A stretch of DNA of 64,000 nt. Source: Geomobilibacter sp964432205 (GTDB lineage: Bacteria; Desulfobacterota; Desulfuromonadia; Geobacterales; DSM-12255). The notes under the pieces were generated by a model. It did not search any database. It was given only the letters and a program-made list of their open reading frames with translations, and was not told where the DNA came from. The DNA is taken from NCBI GenBank assembly GCA_964432205.1, contig CAYSMK010000007.1, positions 1 through 64,000 on the forward strand. Direction: 5' to 3'. Positions within the stretch are counted from its first letter, which is position 1, and each line of letters begins with the position of its first letter. The position numbers and the translations under genes were made by a program. This document shows, piece by piece, positions 52,132 to 60,679 of the stretch.

Positions 52132-52383
52132 CTATTCCTTGTGGGTGGTCCAGAACATGGACACGGCATTCGCCGCAAACAGCCCATAGAGCCACATCGT
52201 GTTCCAGGCAGGACCGGACCAGTGGCTGCCGCGACCGCCTCCAACCACGCCGGAGGCGACTATGATGCCGACCATGGCCGTAAAAGCGACCATAGCCACG
52301 GCCCGCAGAATCGCGCTGTTCCGCCATGTGTGACGCTCCAACTCCTCGATGCGTGCCAGAAGTTCAAGCTCTTTTTCGCTCAT
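52132..52383 (-). CDS. Small two-helix membrane protein
   Basis: The protein has 83 residues. An acidic and basic coiled start (ELELLARIEELERHTWRN) is followed by AVAMVAFTAMVGIIVASGVVG and WNTMWLYGLFAANAVSMFWT, two membrane helices joined by a Gly-rich loop. A strong RBS (AAAGGAG) precedes it. It overlaps the 40-residue gene upstream by 20 nt. Not recognised. Confidence 0.75.
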   Translation of the reverse strand: MSEKELELLARIEELERHTWRNSAILRAVAMVAFTAMVGIIVASGVVGGGRGSHWSGPAWNTMWLYGLFAANAVSMFWTTHKE

Positions 52384-52486
52384 GTCTTTTCTCCTTTATC
52401 GTTGTAGTGATAACAAAAACCGTTGCAGCGGCCAGTGAGGCAGCAAGAGCAAAATCGTGCATATGGAGCGTCAGAAGATAGACCAT
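52364..52486 (-). CDS. 40-residue single-span membrane peptide
   Basis: This gene is short and easily missed. The ATG at 52486 follows the stop of the Cys-rich gene by 11 nt, with RBS AAAGGAA between. The translation begins MVYLLTLHMHDFALAASLAA and continues ATVFVITTTIKEKRHERKRA. A hydrophobic helix (about 10-28) is followed by a basic tail. It overlaps the next gene's start by 20 nt, which suggests coupling. It is likely real from its RBS and its place in the operon, but no homologue is known to me. Confidence 0.6.
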   Translation of the reverse strand: MVYLLTLHMHDFALAASLAAATVFVITTTIKEKRHERKRA

Positions 52487-52497
52487 GGCAATTCCTT

Positions 52498-52689
52498 TCA
52501 GCAGTTCAGGGGTTGGAGGGAATCGGCCGGAAAACGGTCGGCCAGTTCCTTGTATTTCGAGCAGTCACAGTAGCGACAGCTGCAATAGCGGATGATCATG
52601 TTCACATCGTAGCTGGAGATATATCCGCAGCCGACATCACAGTAGTCATCGTTTTTGCCATAGAATGGACAAATTTTATCCGTCGCCAT
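52498..52689 (-). CDS. Small cysteine-rich protein, first gene of the membrane operon
   Basis: The protein has 63 residues with nine cysteines, arranged CPFYGKNDDYCDVGCGY, then YCSCRYCDCSKYKEL, and one as the last residue. The spacing fits metal or iron-sulfur binding. Similar CPFYGKNDDYCDVGCGY-type small proteins are common in Geobacter-like genomes as hypotheticals (recalled, not searched). No clear RBS precedes the ATG at 52689. Confidence 0.7.
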   Translation of the reverse strand: MATDKICPFYGKNDDYCDVGCGYISSYDVNMIIRYCSCRYCDCSKYKELADRFPADSLQPLNC

Positions 52690-52893
52690 AAGCGTAGCAC
52701 CATTGCCGTTCTGTTCGCACGGACCCGGGAGCGATCGTCACCGCCCCCAGGGTGAATCCGTGCAGATAGGAGTAACGATGTATACAGCTATAGCAACCGC
52801 TGTACCAACTTCACCATCCGCTACATAAGCTTTATATTACGGCCTGTTACAAACACACACCGACAAAGCGGAAGCATTAAAATTAGAAAGGCT

Positions 52894-52909
52894 TGCAAAT
52901 GTGCAAATG
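52894..52909. promoter_or_regulatory. Tandem TGCAAATG sites
   Basis: Two copies of TGCAAATG lie head to tail with 8-nt spacing, about 205 nt before the Cys-rich gene start. They share the half-site of the dyad at 53041-53062. Confidence 0.4.
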
Positions 52910-53040
52910 GCGTTGAACCAGGAGGTCGCGACACGGAAGGTATTTAGCTTGAAATTACGTAGGGATAGCAATGAAGGGAGCCGTATCGGCCTGAAGGGTA
53001 ACCTGAGCAGCTCGGTTGCAGGGATGCAAATCAGAAGCTT

Positions 53041-53062
53041 GTATTTGCAAAAATGCAAATAC
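53041..53062. promoter_or_regulatory. GTATTTGCA/TGCAAATAC dyad, possible operator
   Basis: A perfect 9-bp inverted repeat surrounds AAAA. It lies 19 nt after the aroQ stop in gene direction. It has no T-run and so is a weak terminator candidate; the repeated half-site around it favours a regulator-binding site. Confidence 0.45.
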
Positions 53063-53080
53063 GGTGAATGCGGAGCACTA

Positions 53081-53524
53081 TCAGCGGGCCTTGCCCCGGA
53101 TGTGTCTGACCAATGCCTCCAAACCCAGGAGATAGCTGTCCGGGCCAAAGCCGGCAATCTGCCCTATGGCAACCGGTGCAATGAAACTATTGTGACGAAA
53201 CGGTTCACGGGCATGGATGTTTGAAAGGTGCACTTCGACCAACGGGAGACCGGTAGCCGCTATGGCATCCCGTAAAGCAATGCTGGTGTGGGTATAGGCT
53301 GCGGGGTTCATGAGAATACCGTCATGACCTGCAACGGCTCCCTGGATGGCATCGATCAGTGCCCCTTCAGAATTTGATTGAAAAAAATCGATGCTGGCAC
53401 CAAGTTGCACGGCCAGTTCGGCAATTGCTGAGTTGATGCCGGCCAGTGTGACGGTACCGTACACTCCCGGCTCACGGGTACCGAGAAGATTCAGGTTTGG
53501 TCCATGCAGGACAAGGATTTTCAT
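53081..53524 (-). CDS. aroQ: 3-dehydroquinate dehydratase, type II
   Basis: The start chosen is the ATG at 53524 after GGGAGC; a TTG four codons earlier is open. The product has 147 residues. Motifs are LHGPNLNLLGTREPGVYG, FFQSNSEGALIDAIQ, GILMNPAAYTHTSIALRDAI and VEVHLSNIHAREPFRHNSF. It dehydrates 3-dehydroquinate in the shikimate pathway. It sits at the end of the aroC-aroB-TPR-Roadblock-aroQ run. Confidence 0.96.
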   Translation of the reverse strand: MKILVLHGPNLNLLGTREPGVYGTVTLAGINSAIAELAVQLGASIDFFQSNSEGALIDAIQGAVAGHDGILMNPAAYTHTSIALRDAIAATGLPLVEVHLSNIHAREPFRHNSFIAPVAIGQIAGFGPDSYLLGLEALVRHIRGKAR

Positions 53525-53538
53525 ACATGCTCCCAAGG

Positions 53539-53901
53539 TCAGGTAAGAAGTTCAGATATCCGGGGTGCCTCTTGCCGGAGCAGATAGCGCCCCTTGCCGT
53601 AGTTCCCGTCAGGGGCCAACAGGAGGAGCAGAAAGAACTCGTCGTTTACGGCTCTCACCAATACCTTAACTTTGGCGGTCGTAACGCTTAACTCCTCCAT
53701 AGCCCCGGTTTTCAACACTTCAATGGTCTGCCGAACCTCCTTCATGAGGTTTGCATACTCAACGACCAGGAGTTGCACGTCAAAATCGGCTGAGTCCGAC
53801 AGGTAGTCGTCAATGGGAATACCGTCGTACCCCATTATGGAAGCGCCGATTGCACCGGTTGTCCTTTCTACCAGTTCCTTCAGTGTAGCTTTGAACGACA
53901 T
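53539..53901 (-). CDS. Roadblock/LC7-domain protein
   Basis: The start chosen is the ATG at 53901, 6 nt after GGGAGGA. The product has 120 residues. It has the Roadblock pattern LVERTTGAIGASIMGYDGIPID near the start and YLLRQEAPRISELL at the end, with a central VLVRAVNDEFFLLLLLAPDGNYGKG strand pair. Roadblock proteins dimerise and often act as partners of small Ras-like GTPases (MglA/MglB in polarity). No MglA is in the window. It overlaps the TPR gene by 22 nt, suggesting that they work together. Confidence 0.85.
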   Translation of the reverse strand: MSFKATLKELVERTTGAIGASIMGYDGIPIDDYLSDSADFDVQLLVVEYANLMKEVRQTIEVLKTGAMEELSVTTAKVKVLVRAVNDEFFLLLLLAPDGNYGKGRYLLRQEAPRISELLT

Positions 53902-54899
53902 TCTTTCATCCTCCCAATACTTGCCAACCACGCCTCAAGAGTCGCTACCAGCGTCTGCCGCCGATGGGCAGGCCGAACCAGAGAGTCATCATCGCTCACC
54001 CCGGCGCCCCCCGATTCAGGATACGGAGTCGGTTCAACAGCGGGCGGAGCGAAAACTTCCGGATGAGAGACTTCGCTACTGTTGCGTTCAATGGCAAGCA
54101 ACTCGTCCAGCCGAATCAGGAGTTCCGTGTCCATGGGATTTTGAGCAACGAGTTGACGATAAACGCCGATAGCAAGATCGTTGAACCCCTGCTTCACATA
54201 AAGCTCGGCCATGGTGGCAGAGACAACGGGGGCCTGACCGATGTCCGGTTCTTGCTGACCCGCTGCCCAGTCATCTTCAGCAACCTCTTCCAGTTCTTCA
54301 ATGATGCAGTCATCGGTGAGATCATGAATCTCTTCATCAAGCTCCATGGAGTAAGGTGCTACAGCGGGAGCCTGTTCACCAATAAGCAGCGCTACACCCC
54401 GTGAGTCAGTAACGAAGGAGTCTGAACCGGAAATATCCAAGGCACCCGATTCAGCTGTTGTCACCACCTCTGTAACGCCAGTCGTGCGCGCAAGCGAGTC
54501 CAGAATAACGCGGCTTTCAAGGTCATTGGGTGCCAGGTCTAGGACGATCCTGAGCGCCGACTCGGCAGCAGCGTAATCACCGGCATCGGCATAGAGCTCA
54601 CTCAGGATACGCTGGGCCTGAACGTTTTCCGGCGTGATGCGGGCCACGGACTCAAGCGCTGCCCGCCCCTCCCCTTTGAGTCCCAGGTCGTGGCAGGCAA
54701 GCCCCAGTGCAAGTTGACCGGCCACCAGGCTCGGGTGGCGGTCGGTTCCCCGTTTGGCCACAGCCAGGGCGTCATCCGGGAGTCCCAGCTTGCGGTAGAG
54801 CTCTGACAGGGGAATAAAGGCATACGAATCGGGATTGCGCTCCAGAATCTCCTCGTACAGTTTAATATCTGCCCAGAATGAGGTCTTGTCTTCGCCCAT
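53880..54899 (-). CDS. Tetratricopeptide-repeat protein
   Basis: The start chosen is the ATG at 54899, which overlaps no other gene and has GGGGGG upstream. The product has 339 residues. TPR units are clear at DIKLYEEILERNPDSYAFIPLSELYRKLG, LALGLACHDLGLKGEGRAAL, AESALRIVLDLAPNDLES, and near the C-terminus FNDLAIGVYRQLVAQNPMDTELL. The middle (about 175-225) is acidic. It lies between aroB and the Roadblock gene. Function unknown; a scaffold for the Roadblock protein is an inference from the overlap. Confidence 0.85.
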   Translation of the reverse strand: MGEDKTSFWADIKLYEEILERNPDSYAFIPLSELYRKLGLPDDALAVAKRGTDRHPSLVAGQLALGLACHDLGLKGEGRAALESVARITPENVQAQRILSELYADAGDYAAAESALRIVLDLAPNDLESRVILDSLARTTGVTEVVTTAESGALDISGSDSFVTDSRGVALLIGEQAPAVAPYSMELDEEIHDLTDDCIIEELEEVAEDDWAAGQQEPDIGQAPVVSATMAELYVKQGFNDLAIGVYRQLVAQNPMDTELLIRLDELLAIERNSSEVSHPEVFAPPAVEPTPYPESGGAGVSDDDSLVRPAHRRQTLVATLEAWLASIGRMKECRSKLH

Positions 54900-54901
54900 G
54901 C

Positions 54902-55987
54902 TTACCCCCCAAGCCCGCAACGAATCAGCAGATCCTGCAAATCGGAAACCGTAGCAATGGTGAACCCGCCGATGCCCCTGTTGAATACGAAGTTCAGCCC
55001 CTGATCGCGGCTCTTCTTATCCTTGAGCAGTGCATCCAGGTACTGCGTCAACGGGAATACCGGCAAGGAAACCGGCAGATTCAGGGCGGTCAAAAGCGCC
55101 AGGACCCTGGCAGCGTCATCTTCGGAGGCGTAACCGAAGGCCACGGACAGCTGCGCGGCCCGGGCCATGCCGATGGCGACTGCCTCTCCGTGGAGATACT
55201 GCCGATAGCCGGTCAAGGTTTCAACCGCATGACCGAGCGTATGGCCATAGTTGAGAACCGCCCTGAGCCCCCCTTCCCGTTCGTCCTGTTCGACAATACC
55301 GGCCTTGATGGCACAGGAGCGGGCGATTATCGCCCTGAGGATATCCTGTTCCCGTTGTAGCAGAGGAGCGGCATTGGCTTCGAGAAGTTCGAAAAATGTC
55401 CGGTCCAGGGCCACGCCATATTTCACGACCTCGGCGAGTCCTGCCAGGTATTCCCGTTCCGGGAGGGTCTTGAGGGTCTCCGTATCGACGAGCACCAGGC
55501 GGGGCTGGTGAAAAGCACCGATCAGATTCTTGCCACGAGGATGGTTGATCCCGGTCTTACCGCCGACGCTGCTGTCTACCTGGGCAAGAAGGGTCGTCGG
55601 CACCTGGACAAAAGATATGCCGCGAAGAAAGGTTGCCGCGGCATAGCCGGCCATGTCGCCGACAACGCCGCCGCCCAAAGCCACGATAAAGCCGTCACGC
55701 GTCACTCCGCCTTCGATAAGCCGGTCGTAGATCGAATTGAGTGTTTCACTGTTCTTGTACTGCTCGCCATCGGCGATTTCCACCTCCAGCACACCAAACC
55801 CGGCAGCCTCGAGGGATGCCTTGACGGTGGGGAGATACAATGCTCCCACCGTCGGATTGGTGACCAGTGCCGCCCGCTTTCCCAGCCCGGCAGCGTGGCA
55901 TAACGCACCTATTTGGGGCAGCGTTCCGGTGCCCACCTGGACCCGGTAACTCCTGTCGCCCAGACCAACTGCAACGATCTCCTCCAT
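54902..55987 (-). CDS. aroB: 3-dehydroquinate synthase
   Basis: The start chosen is the ATG at 55987 after GGGAG. The product has 361 residues. Family motifs are ALVTNPTVGALY, DGEQYKNSETLNSIYD, ALGGGVVGDMAGYAAATFLRGI, VPTTLLAQVDSSVGGKTGINHPRGKNLIGAFHQP and LNYGHTLGHAVETLTGY. It forms dehydroquinate from DAHP with NAD and a metal ion. It is 13 nt downstream of aroC. Confidence 0.96.
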   Translation of the reverse strand: MEEIVAVGLGDRSYRVQVGTGTLPQIGALCHAAGLGKRAALVTNPTVGALYLPTVKASLEAAGFGVLEVEIADGEQYKNSETLNSIYDRLIEGGVTRDGFIVALGGGVVGDMAGYAAATFLRGISFVQVPTTLLAQVDSSVGGKTGINHPRGKNLIGAFHQPRLVLVDTETLKTLPEREYLAGLAEVVKYGVALDRTFFELLEANAAPLLQREQDILRAIIARSCAIKAGIVEQDEREGGLRAVLNYGHTLGHAVETLTGYRQYLHGEAVAIGMARAAQLSVAFGYASEDDAARVLALLTALNLPVSLPVFPLTQYLDALLKDKKSRDQGLNFVFNRGIGGFTIATVSDLQDLLIRCGLGG

Positions 55988-56000
55988 CACTACTCCCAAT

Positions 56001-57182
56001 TCAAAACTCGCTCAGGTACTCAATATATGAAGCATAGTTGCGCTGCATCTCCGCGACACTGTCGCCACCGAATTTCTCAATCATAACCTCGGCCAGGGCA
56101 AAGGCCGTCACGGCCTCCACCACCACCGCTGCCGCTGGCACTGCGCAGACGTCGGAACGTTCGACCGTCGCCTCGTATGACTCCTTGGTATCGATATCAA
56201 CCGAGCGAAGCGGCTTGTAGAGGGTTGGGATAGGTTTCATGGCAGCCCTGAGCACGATATCCTCGCCATTGCTGATCCCGCCTTCGATACCGCCGGCGTT
56301 GTTGGTCTTGCGGTAAAAACCGGTCCGTTTGCCTTTGACGATCCTGGCCGAGTCGTAATAGATTTCGTCATGCACCTTGGAGCCGGGCAGGCGGGCGGCA
56401 TCGAAACCACAGCCGATCTCCACACCTTTGATGGCCTGGACCCCCATCACTGCGCAAGCCAGACGGGAGTCGAGCTTCCGGTCCCAATGGGCGTGGCTGC
56501 CCAGACCGGCCGGGACGCCGCTCACCACAACCTGGACAATGCCGCCCACCGAGTCGCCAGCCTCTTTCATCCGGTCGATATGTTCCTTCATCGCCGCTTC
56601 GGCAGCCGCATCATAGGTGTAGAGCTCCGAGCGTGCAGCCATCTCCACCAGGTTCTGGAGCGAAAGGTTGGGACGTTTGGCGACAACGCCGCCCAACTCG
56701 GCGACAAAACCGTTGACCGTGATCCCGAACTGGGCAAGAAGGGACTTGGCGACGCTGCCGACCGCAACCCGCACTGCCGTCTCCCGGGCGCTCGCCCGCT
56801 CCAGGATATTCCTCACGTCCCGGTGGTCGTATTTCATGGCTCCGGGAAGGTCCGCATGGCCGGGTCGAGAGCGGGTAACGCGGATCTTGTCGTTCCGGTG
56901 CCGCTCGTAGGGAGACATCTTCTCCTGCCAGTTTTCCCAGTCGCGGTTCTTCACCGCCAGGGTCACAGGCGAGCCGATGGTCTTGCCCCAGCGGACACCG
57001 GAGAGAATCTCCACCTGATCCTTTTCGATAAGCATGCGACCGCCGCGGCCATAGCCTCCCTGACGACGTGCGAGATCAATGTTAATGGTCTCTTCATCTA
57101 CCGGAAGATTGGATGGCAGGCCTTCGATAATGGCGGTCAACTGGGGGCCGTGGGATTCACCGGCTGTAAGGTAACGAAGCAT
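56001..57182 (-). CDS. aroC: Chorismate synthase
   Basis: The protein has 393 residues. It begins LRYLTAGESHGPQLTAIIEGLPSNL, with RRQGGYGRGGRM, SRPGHADLPGAMKYDHRDVRNILERASARETA and later GGIEGGISNGEDI, the flavin and EPSP-binding parts. It makes chorismate from EPSP. In the Geobacter relatives I know of, an aroK gene often lies between aroC and aroB; it is absent here. Upstream is the pil cluster with a hairpin between. Confidence 0.96.
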   Translation of the reverse strand: MLRYLTAGESHGPQLTAIIEGLPSNLPVDEETINIDLARRQGGYGRGGRMLIEKDQVEILSGVRWGKTIGSPVTLAVKNRDWENWQEKMSPYERHRNDKIRVTRSRPGHADLPGAMKYDHRDVRNILERASARETAVRVAVGSVAKSLLAQFGITVNGFVAELGGVVAKRPNLSLQNLVEMAARSELYTYDAAAEAAMKEHIDRMKEAGDSVGGIVQVVVSGVPAGLGSHAHWDRKLDSRLACAVMGVQAIKGVEIGCGFDAARLPGSKVHDEIYYDSARIVKGKRTGFYRKTNNAGGIEGGISNGEDIVLRAAMKPIPTLYKPLRSVDIDTKESYEATVERSDVCAVPAAAVVVEAVTAFALAEVMIEKFGGDSVAEMQRNYASYIEYLSEF

Positions 57183-57202
57183 ATACTCTCCACATTAAAT
57201 AA

Positions 57203-57225
57203 GATGCCAGGGGTACCCTGGCATC
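57203..57225 (-). terminator. Hairpin between the pil cluster and aroC
   Basis: Arms GATGCCAGGG (57203-57212) and CCCTGGCATC (57216-57225) pair perfectly with a 3-nt loop. On the minus strand TTATTTAA follows. It could end transcription from pilQ and the lipoprotein gene before aroC. Confidence 0.65.
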
Positions 57226-57257
57226 ATGTGCAGCATGAATTACACATTACAATTTAT

Positions 57258-57857
57258 TTAAGCATCAGAAAAGTCAGCAAATCTGACTATAGTACTTACT
57301 GAGAAATTTTTTGATACATTTGTGTTCATTTCCACAACTGTGACATTTATTGTTGCTTTATAGGTATAAATTGGGCCACTACAAACCAACGAATTGAACA
57401 AAAATTCTTTTATTTCTTGAAAACCTACACGAATAGGTACTTGTACAGAGGCTCCAGGCGCTATAATTTGACCACTAGGATAATATACCCTGTCTCCCAA
57501 GGCAGGGCCAACTATTCCAGTATTAGGATCAGAAATTGGGGTATAGCTTACAGTAGCACCTGCAATCTGAACAGATGAAGCTGGTATTGATGTAGTTTTA
57601 CCGGAATAAACACTAGATTGAATTACAACATCTACTGAATCAGCAGCAGGTATCGTTATCGAATCTGATCCCACAACACCACATGTTGCTACAGCAGTGT
57701 GCGCAGCAATATCTGAATCAATATCATTAGTACCAATAGAAGCAGTAACCATAACAGTATTGAAATCTGCTGCTCCACCACCTATACCACCACCACAAGA
57801 AACTAGCAACAGTAGTGATATACTCAGCCCTACAATCAACAACACTCGACTCATCAT
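57258..57857 (-). CDS. Putative lipoprotein, AT-rich gene
   Basis: The protein has 199 residues. The N-terminus VLLIVGLSISLLLLVSCGGG has a lipobox (LVSC), so it is lipidated. The mature part is beta-rich with low complexity (VTASIGTNDIDSDIAAH) and two or three Cys. The gene has a clearly lower GC content than its neighbours. It lies just downstream of pilQ, with which it may be co-transcribed, and it could be a helper of the secretin; I have no homologue for it. Confidence 0.7.
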   Translation of the reverse strand: MMSRVLLIVGLSISLLLLVSCGGGIGGGAADFNTVMVTASIGTNDIDSDIAAHTAVATCGVVGSDSITIPAADSVDVVIQSSVYSGKTTSIPASSVQIAGATVSYTPISDPNTGIVGPALGDRVYYPSGQIIAPGASVQVPIRVGFQEIKEFLFNSLVCSGPIYTYKATINVTVVEMNTNVSKNFSVSTIVRFADFSDA

Positions 57858-57868
57858 CTTCTCCTCTA

Positions 57869-60667
57869 TCAGCTTACGATCTTAGGTGTAATAAAGATCA
57901 GCAACTCATTCTTTAGTTTTGTTTTGGTATTCGACTTGAACAACCAGCCAAACAACGGGATGTCAGCCAGGAACGGCACACCGGTGTCGGTCTCCGTATC
58001 CGAATCCACATAGATACCGCCAATCACCGTTGTCTCGCCATTCTTTACTACCAGTTCGGTGGTCGCCTCCTTCTTGTTGATCGGCGGTGGTGTGCCGCTG
58101 CCAACCGAGTTGTTGGAGGCCTTGATCTTCATGGAAACGCTGCCATCGGACGTGATGTGCGGCGTCACCTCAAGGGTCAGTGCCGCTTCGACAAACTCGG
58201 TCTTGGTCCCTTCCGCAGACACTGTCTGGTACGGAACTGACTGCCCCTGTGAAATCTTGGCTGCCTTGTTGTTGACCGTCAGCACCTTCGGCGTGGAGAT
58301 GATCTTCACCTGGCCGATGGTGGCCGCTGCCGACAGCCGCAGGTCCAACTGCACGTTACTGGTCAGCTTGCCGAACGACATGCCGGTTGCCATCCCGCCG
58401 GTGGTAAGCGTCGGCAGTACCGTCGACACAACGCCACCCAGGGAGGTGTTGACCGAATTGAGGTTGGCAAAGCTGGCCGATCCGTCACGATACGACAGTC
58501 CCCACTGTACCCCGATATCCCTGGTAAAGTTGGACGATGCCTCGACGATCCGCGCCTCGATCATGACCTGCCTCTCGGGCACATCCAGGGATTCCAGCAG
58601 AAGCTTCATTTTCTTGATGACCGGCTCCACATCGACAACAATCACCTTATTGGTACGGGCATCGGATGAGACATTCACATCGCTTCGATATGGCTTAGAG
58701 GATATGGCCTCGAACTGGGATTTGACGTCGGAGATGTTGGCAAAATTGACATCAAAGATATAGGTCTTCAGATCCATTTTCCGCACTTCAGCCTGAATCC
58801 GGTCCCTCTCCTCTTCATCCAGAGACTTTATTTTAGACTTTGGCCTGATCTGGACGATGTTACCGTCCCGCTGCATGGCCAACCCCTTGTTTTCCATGAT
58901 CACATCCAGGGCCTGGTCCCATGGCACATTCACCAGCTTCAGGCTGATGGTTCCGCTGACATCGTCGGAAACCAGGATGTTCAGGTTGCTCACTTCGGCG
59001 ATGAGCTGGAAGATCTTCCTGATGTCGGCATCAGAGAACTCCAGACTGATGCGCCGGCCGGTGTACTTTTTCGCACCAGCGGCACGCGCCGGATCCTGTG
59101 CAGACTTGTCAGGAAGTGGCATCTCCTCTGCCGCCCTCTCCTCCTTCGCCTTGGGAGCGGCCTTGGCCACGGGGGACTCTTCGGCCTGATACGTATCCTT
59201 GATGCTCAGGATAACAAGATCATTATCGCGCGTTACGGTAGCAGGGGCTTCGCTACGGAGCTTTACCAGAAACCGTGCATCAGCTCCCCCCTTGACCTTG
59301 ACCGCATAGGGGGTTACGCCCTGAACCACACTGGAGAATCCGCTGGTATCAAGGGATCGTTGCAACTTTTTCGGGAGCTGACAGTTTTTCAGTGTAAGGG
59401 AAACCCCTTTCGCAACCGTTGAGGGTTTGCCGACAATGCAATCGCCGCTGACTCTGATGGCGAGACGGGCGGCTCCGTCCTTTTGCGAGAAATCGATCGC
59501 TTCTACGGTGGCTACTCCGGGGGGAACCGACTTCTTGACCGAGGGAGCCGGAGCTGCTTCAGATGCAACAGCCGGTGGAGCTGCAGATGGTTCTGCTGCG
59601 GCTGCGGCAGCCTTTGCCGCTTCAACCTTCGACGCCGGTGCTGCGGTTGCTTCCTGTTTTTTGGGAACCGGCGCAAATGGAGTGTCGCCAAAGACGATTT
59701 TCAGGCCCGTATCGCTTTTACTGATCTGATAATGAGGCAAAACGCCCTGCAACGCATCGAATACGATCCGAACCTTTTCCGGTGAAGGCCCCAGCCGCGC
59801 CTTACCGATACCGAAACCGTTGATATCGACAGTCTTGGATGACAGAGCACTTTTCACGCCGGGGATGTCGATGACCAGACGGTCAGGCTTGGTCAGCTTA
59901 AACGAGTTGTAGGCTTCGACGCCACCATTCACGTCGACGGTAATGCCATCAGCGCCCTTAGTAATGGCTGTTACCGATTTACCCTCGACTGCCGGCGATG
60001 TATCCTTTTCAACGTGTACCGGCTCACTCGGTTTCACTGCCGATTGAGCAACAGAAGATTGTGCTGCAGGTACAGCAACAGGCTGCACTGGCGGCACCCC
60101 ATCCTTGACCGCAGCAGGGACAGCTGCCTCATCCTCTTCCACCTGAGAGGTCGAAGCTGTCACAGCCTTTTCGGGAGCAACCGTCGGAGTCGAAACCTGC
60201 TCCGTGGTCACCGACGTCGCTGCCGGAGCGGTCACTGATACAACCAGCCTGCTCTTGTCAACAGGATCAGCAGATACGGTAAATTCGGCATCCTGGGCCA
60301 GGAAAATCTCAACGCGACTGAGCGAGCCGGTCCCAAAACTGTGACTGGTTACGTCTACCGTCTTAACCTCTCCCTTGTTGACCTCCTGAATACCCTTTGC
60401 CGCACCTGGTATGGTCTGGGCCAGATCAACAACCGCTTTGGAGGGATTTGCCATCCGGTAAAATGTATAGGTAAGAGGCTTGCTGGCAGTAATCTCCACC
60501 TGACTGCCGTCATCGGAAACCTTGATGGCCTTGATTTCAGCGGGTTCGTCAGGTGTTGCAACAACCGGTGGCTTGACGGCCGCCATGCGCTGGGCGCAAC
60601 CGGTAAGTGCTGCCAGCAATATGAGGAGCATGCTCCCCTGACGTATTCTGGACCAGTGCACTCTCAT
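57869..60667 (-). CDS. pilQ: Type IV pilus secretin PilQ
   Basis: The protein has 932 residues with a lipoprotein-like start (LLILLAALTGCAQRM). AMIN domains for peptidoglycan binding occur at about 45-150, 225-320 and 385-480. A secretin-N/STN domain begins with RRISLEFSDADIRKIFQLIAEVSN near 545, N-domains follow, and the secretin core has MIEARIVEASSNFTRDIGVQWG and VKNGETTVIGGIYVDSD. The C-terminus VPFLADIPLFGWLFKS is typical. It forms the outer-membrane pore for the pilus. Confidence 0.96.
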   Translation of the reverse strand: MRVHWSRIRQGSMLLILLAALTGCAQRMAAVKPPVVATPDEPAEIKAIKVSDDGSQVEITASKPLTYTFYRMANPSKAVVDLAQTIPGAAKGIQEVNKGEVKTVDVTSHSFGTGSLSRVEIFLAQDAEFTVSADPVDKSRLVVSVTAPAATSVTTEQVSTPTVAPEKAVTASTSQVEEDEAAVPAAVKDGVPPVQPVAVPAAQSSVAQSAVKPSEPVHVEKDTSPAVEGKSVTAITKGADGITVDVNGGVEAYNSFKLTKPDRLVIDIPGVKSALSSKTVDINGFGIGKARLGPSPEKVRIVFDALQGVLPHYQISKSDTGLKIVFGDTPFAPVPKKQEATAAPASKVEAAKAAAAAAEPSAAPPAVASEAAPAPSVKKSVPPGVATVEAIDFSQKDGAARLAIRVSGDCIVGKPSTVAKGVSLTLKNCQLPKKLQRSLDTSGFSSVVQGVTPYAVKVKGGADARFLVKLRSEAPATVTRDNDLVILSIKDTYQAEESPVAKAAPKAKEERAAEEMPLPDKSAQDPARAAGAKKYTGRRISLEFSDADIRKIFQLIAEVSNLNILVSDDVSGTISLKLVNVPWDQALDVIMENKGLAMQRDGNIVQIRPKSKIKSLDEEERDRIQAEVRKMDLKTYIFDVNFANISDVKSQFEAISSKPYRSDVNVSSDARTNKVIVVDVEPVIKKMKLLLESLDVPERQVMIEARIVEASSNFTRDIGVQWGLSYRDGSASFANLNSVNTSLGGVVSTVLPTLTTGGMATGMSFGKLTSNVQLDLRLSAAATIGQVKIISTPKVLTVNNKAAKISQGQSVPYQTVSAEGTKTEFVEAALTLEVTPHITSDGSVSMKIKASNNSVGSGTPPPINKKEATTELVVKNGETTVIGGIYVDSDTETDTGVPFLADIPLFGWLFKSNTKTKLKNELLIFITPKIVS

Positions 60668-60679
60668 CTGTAAATCTCC

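Larger units (their letters stand above)
52690..53080. other. Intergenic region with a cluster of TGCAAAT sites
   Basis: This 391-nt region lies between the membrane operon and aroQ. It has a direct repeat of TGCAAATG at 52894-52909, another TGCAAAT at 53025-53031, and a dyad at 53041-53062. No convincing gene is present; the frames that are open here overlap aroQ or lack coding character. The promoter of the membrane operon should be within it. Confidence 0.6.

Noticed and set aside
52837..53224. Frames of about 100 codons in the gap upstream of the membrane operon
   Set aside because: They run into aroQ on the other strand, lack an RBS and have no family pattern.
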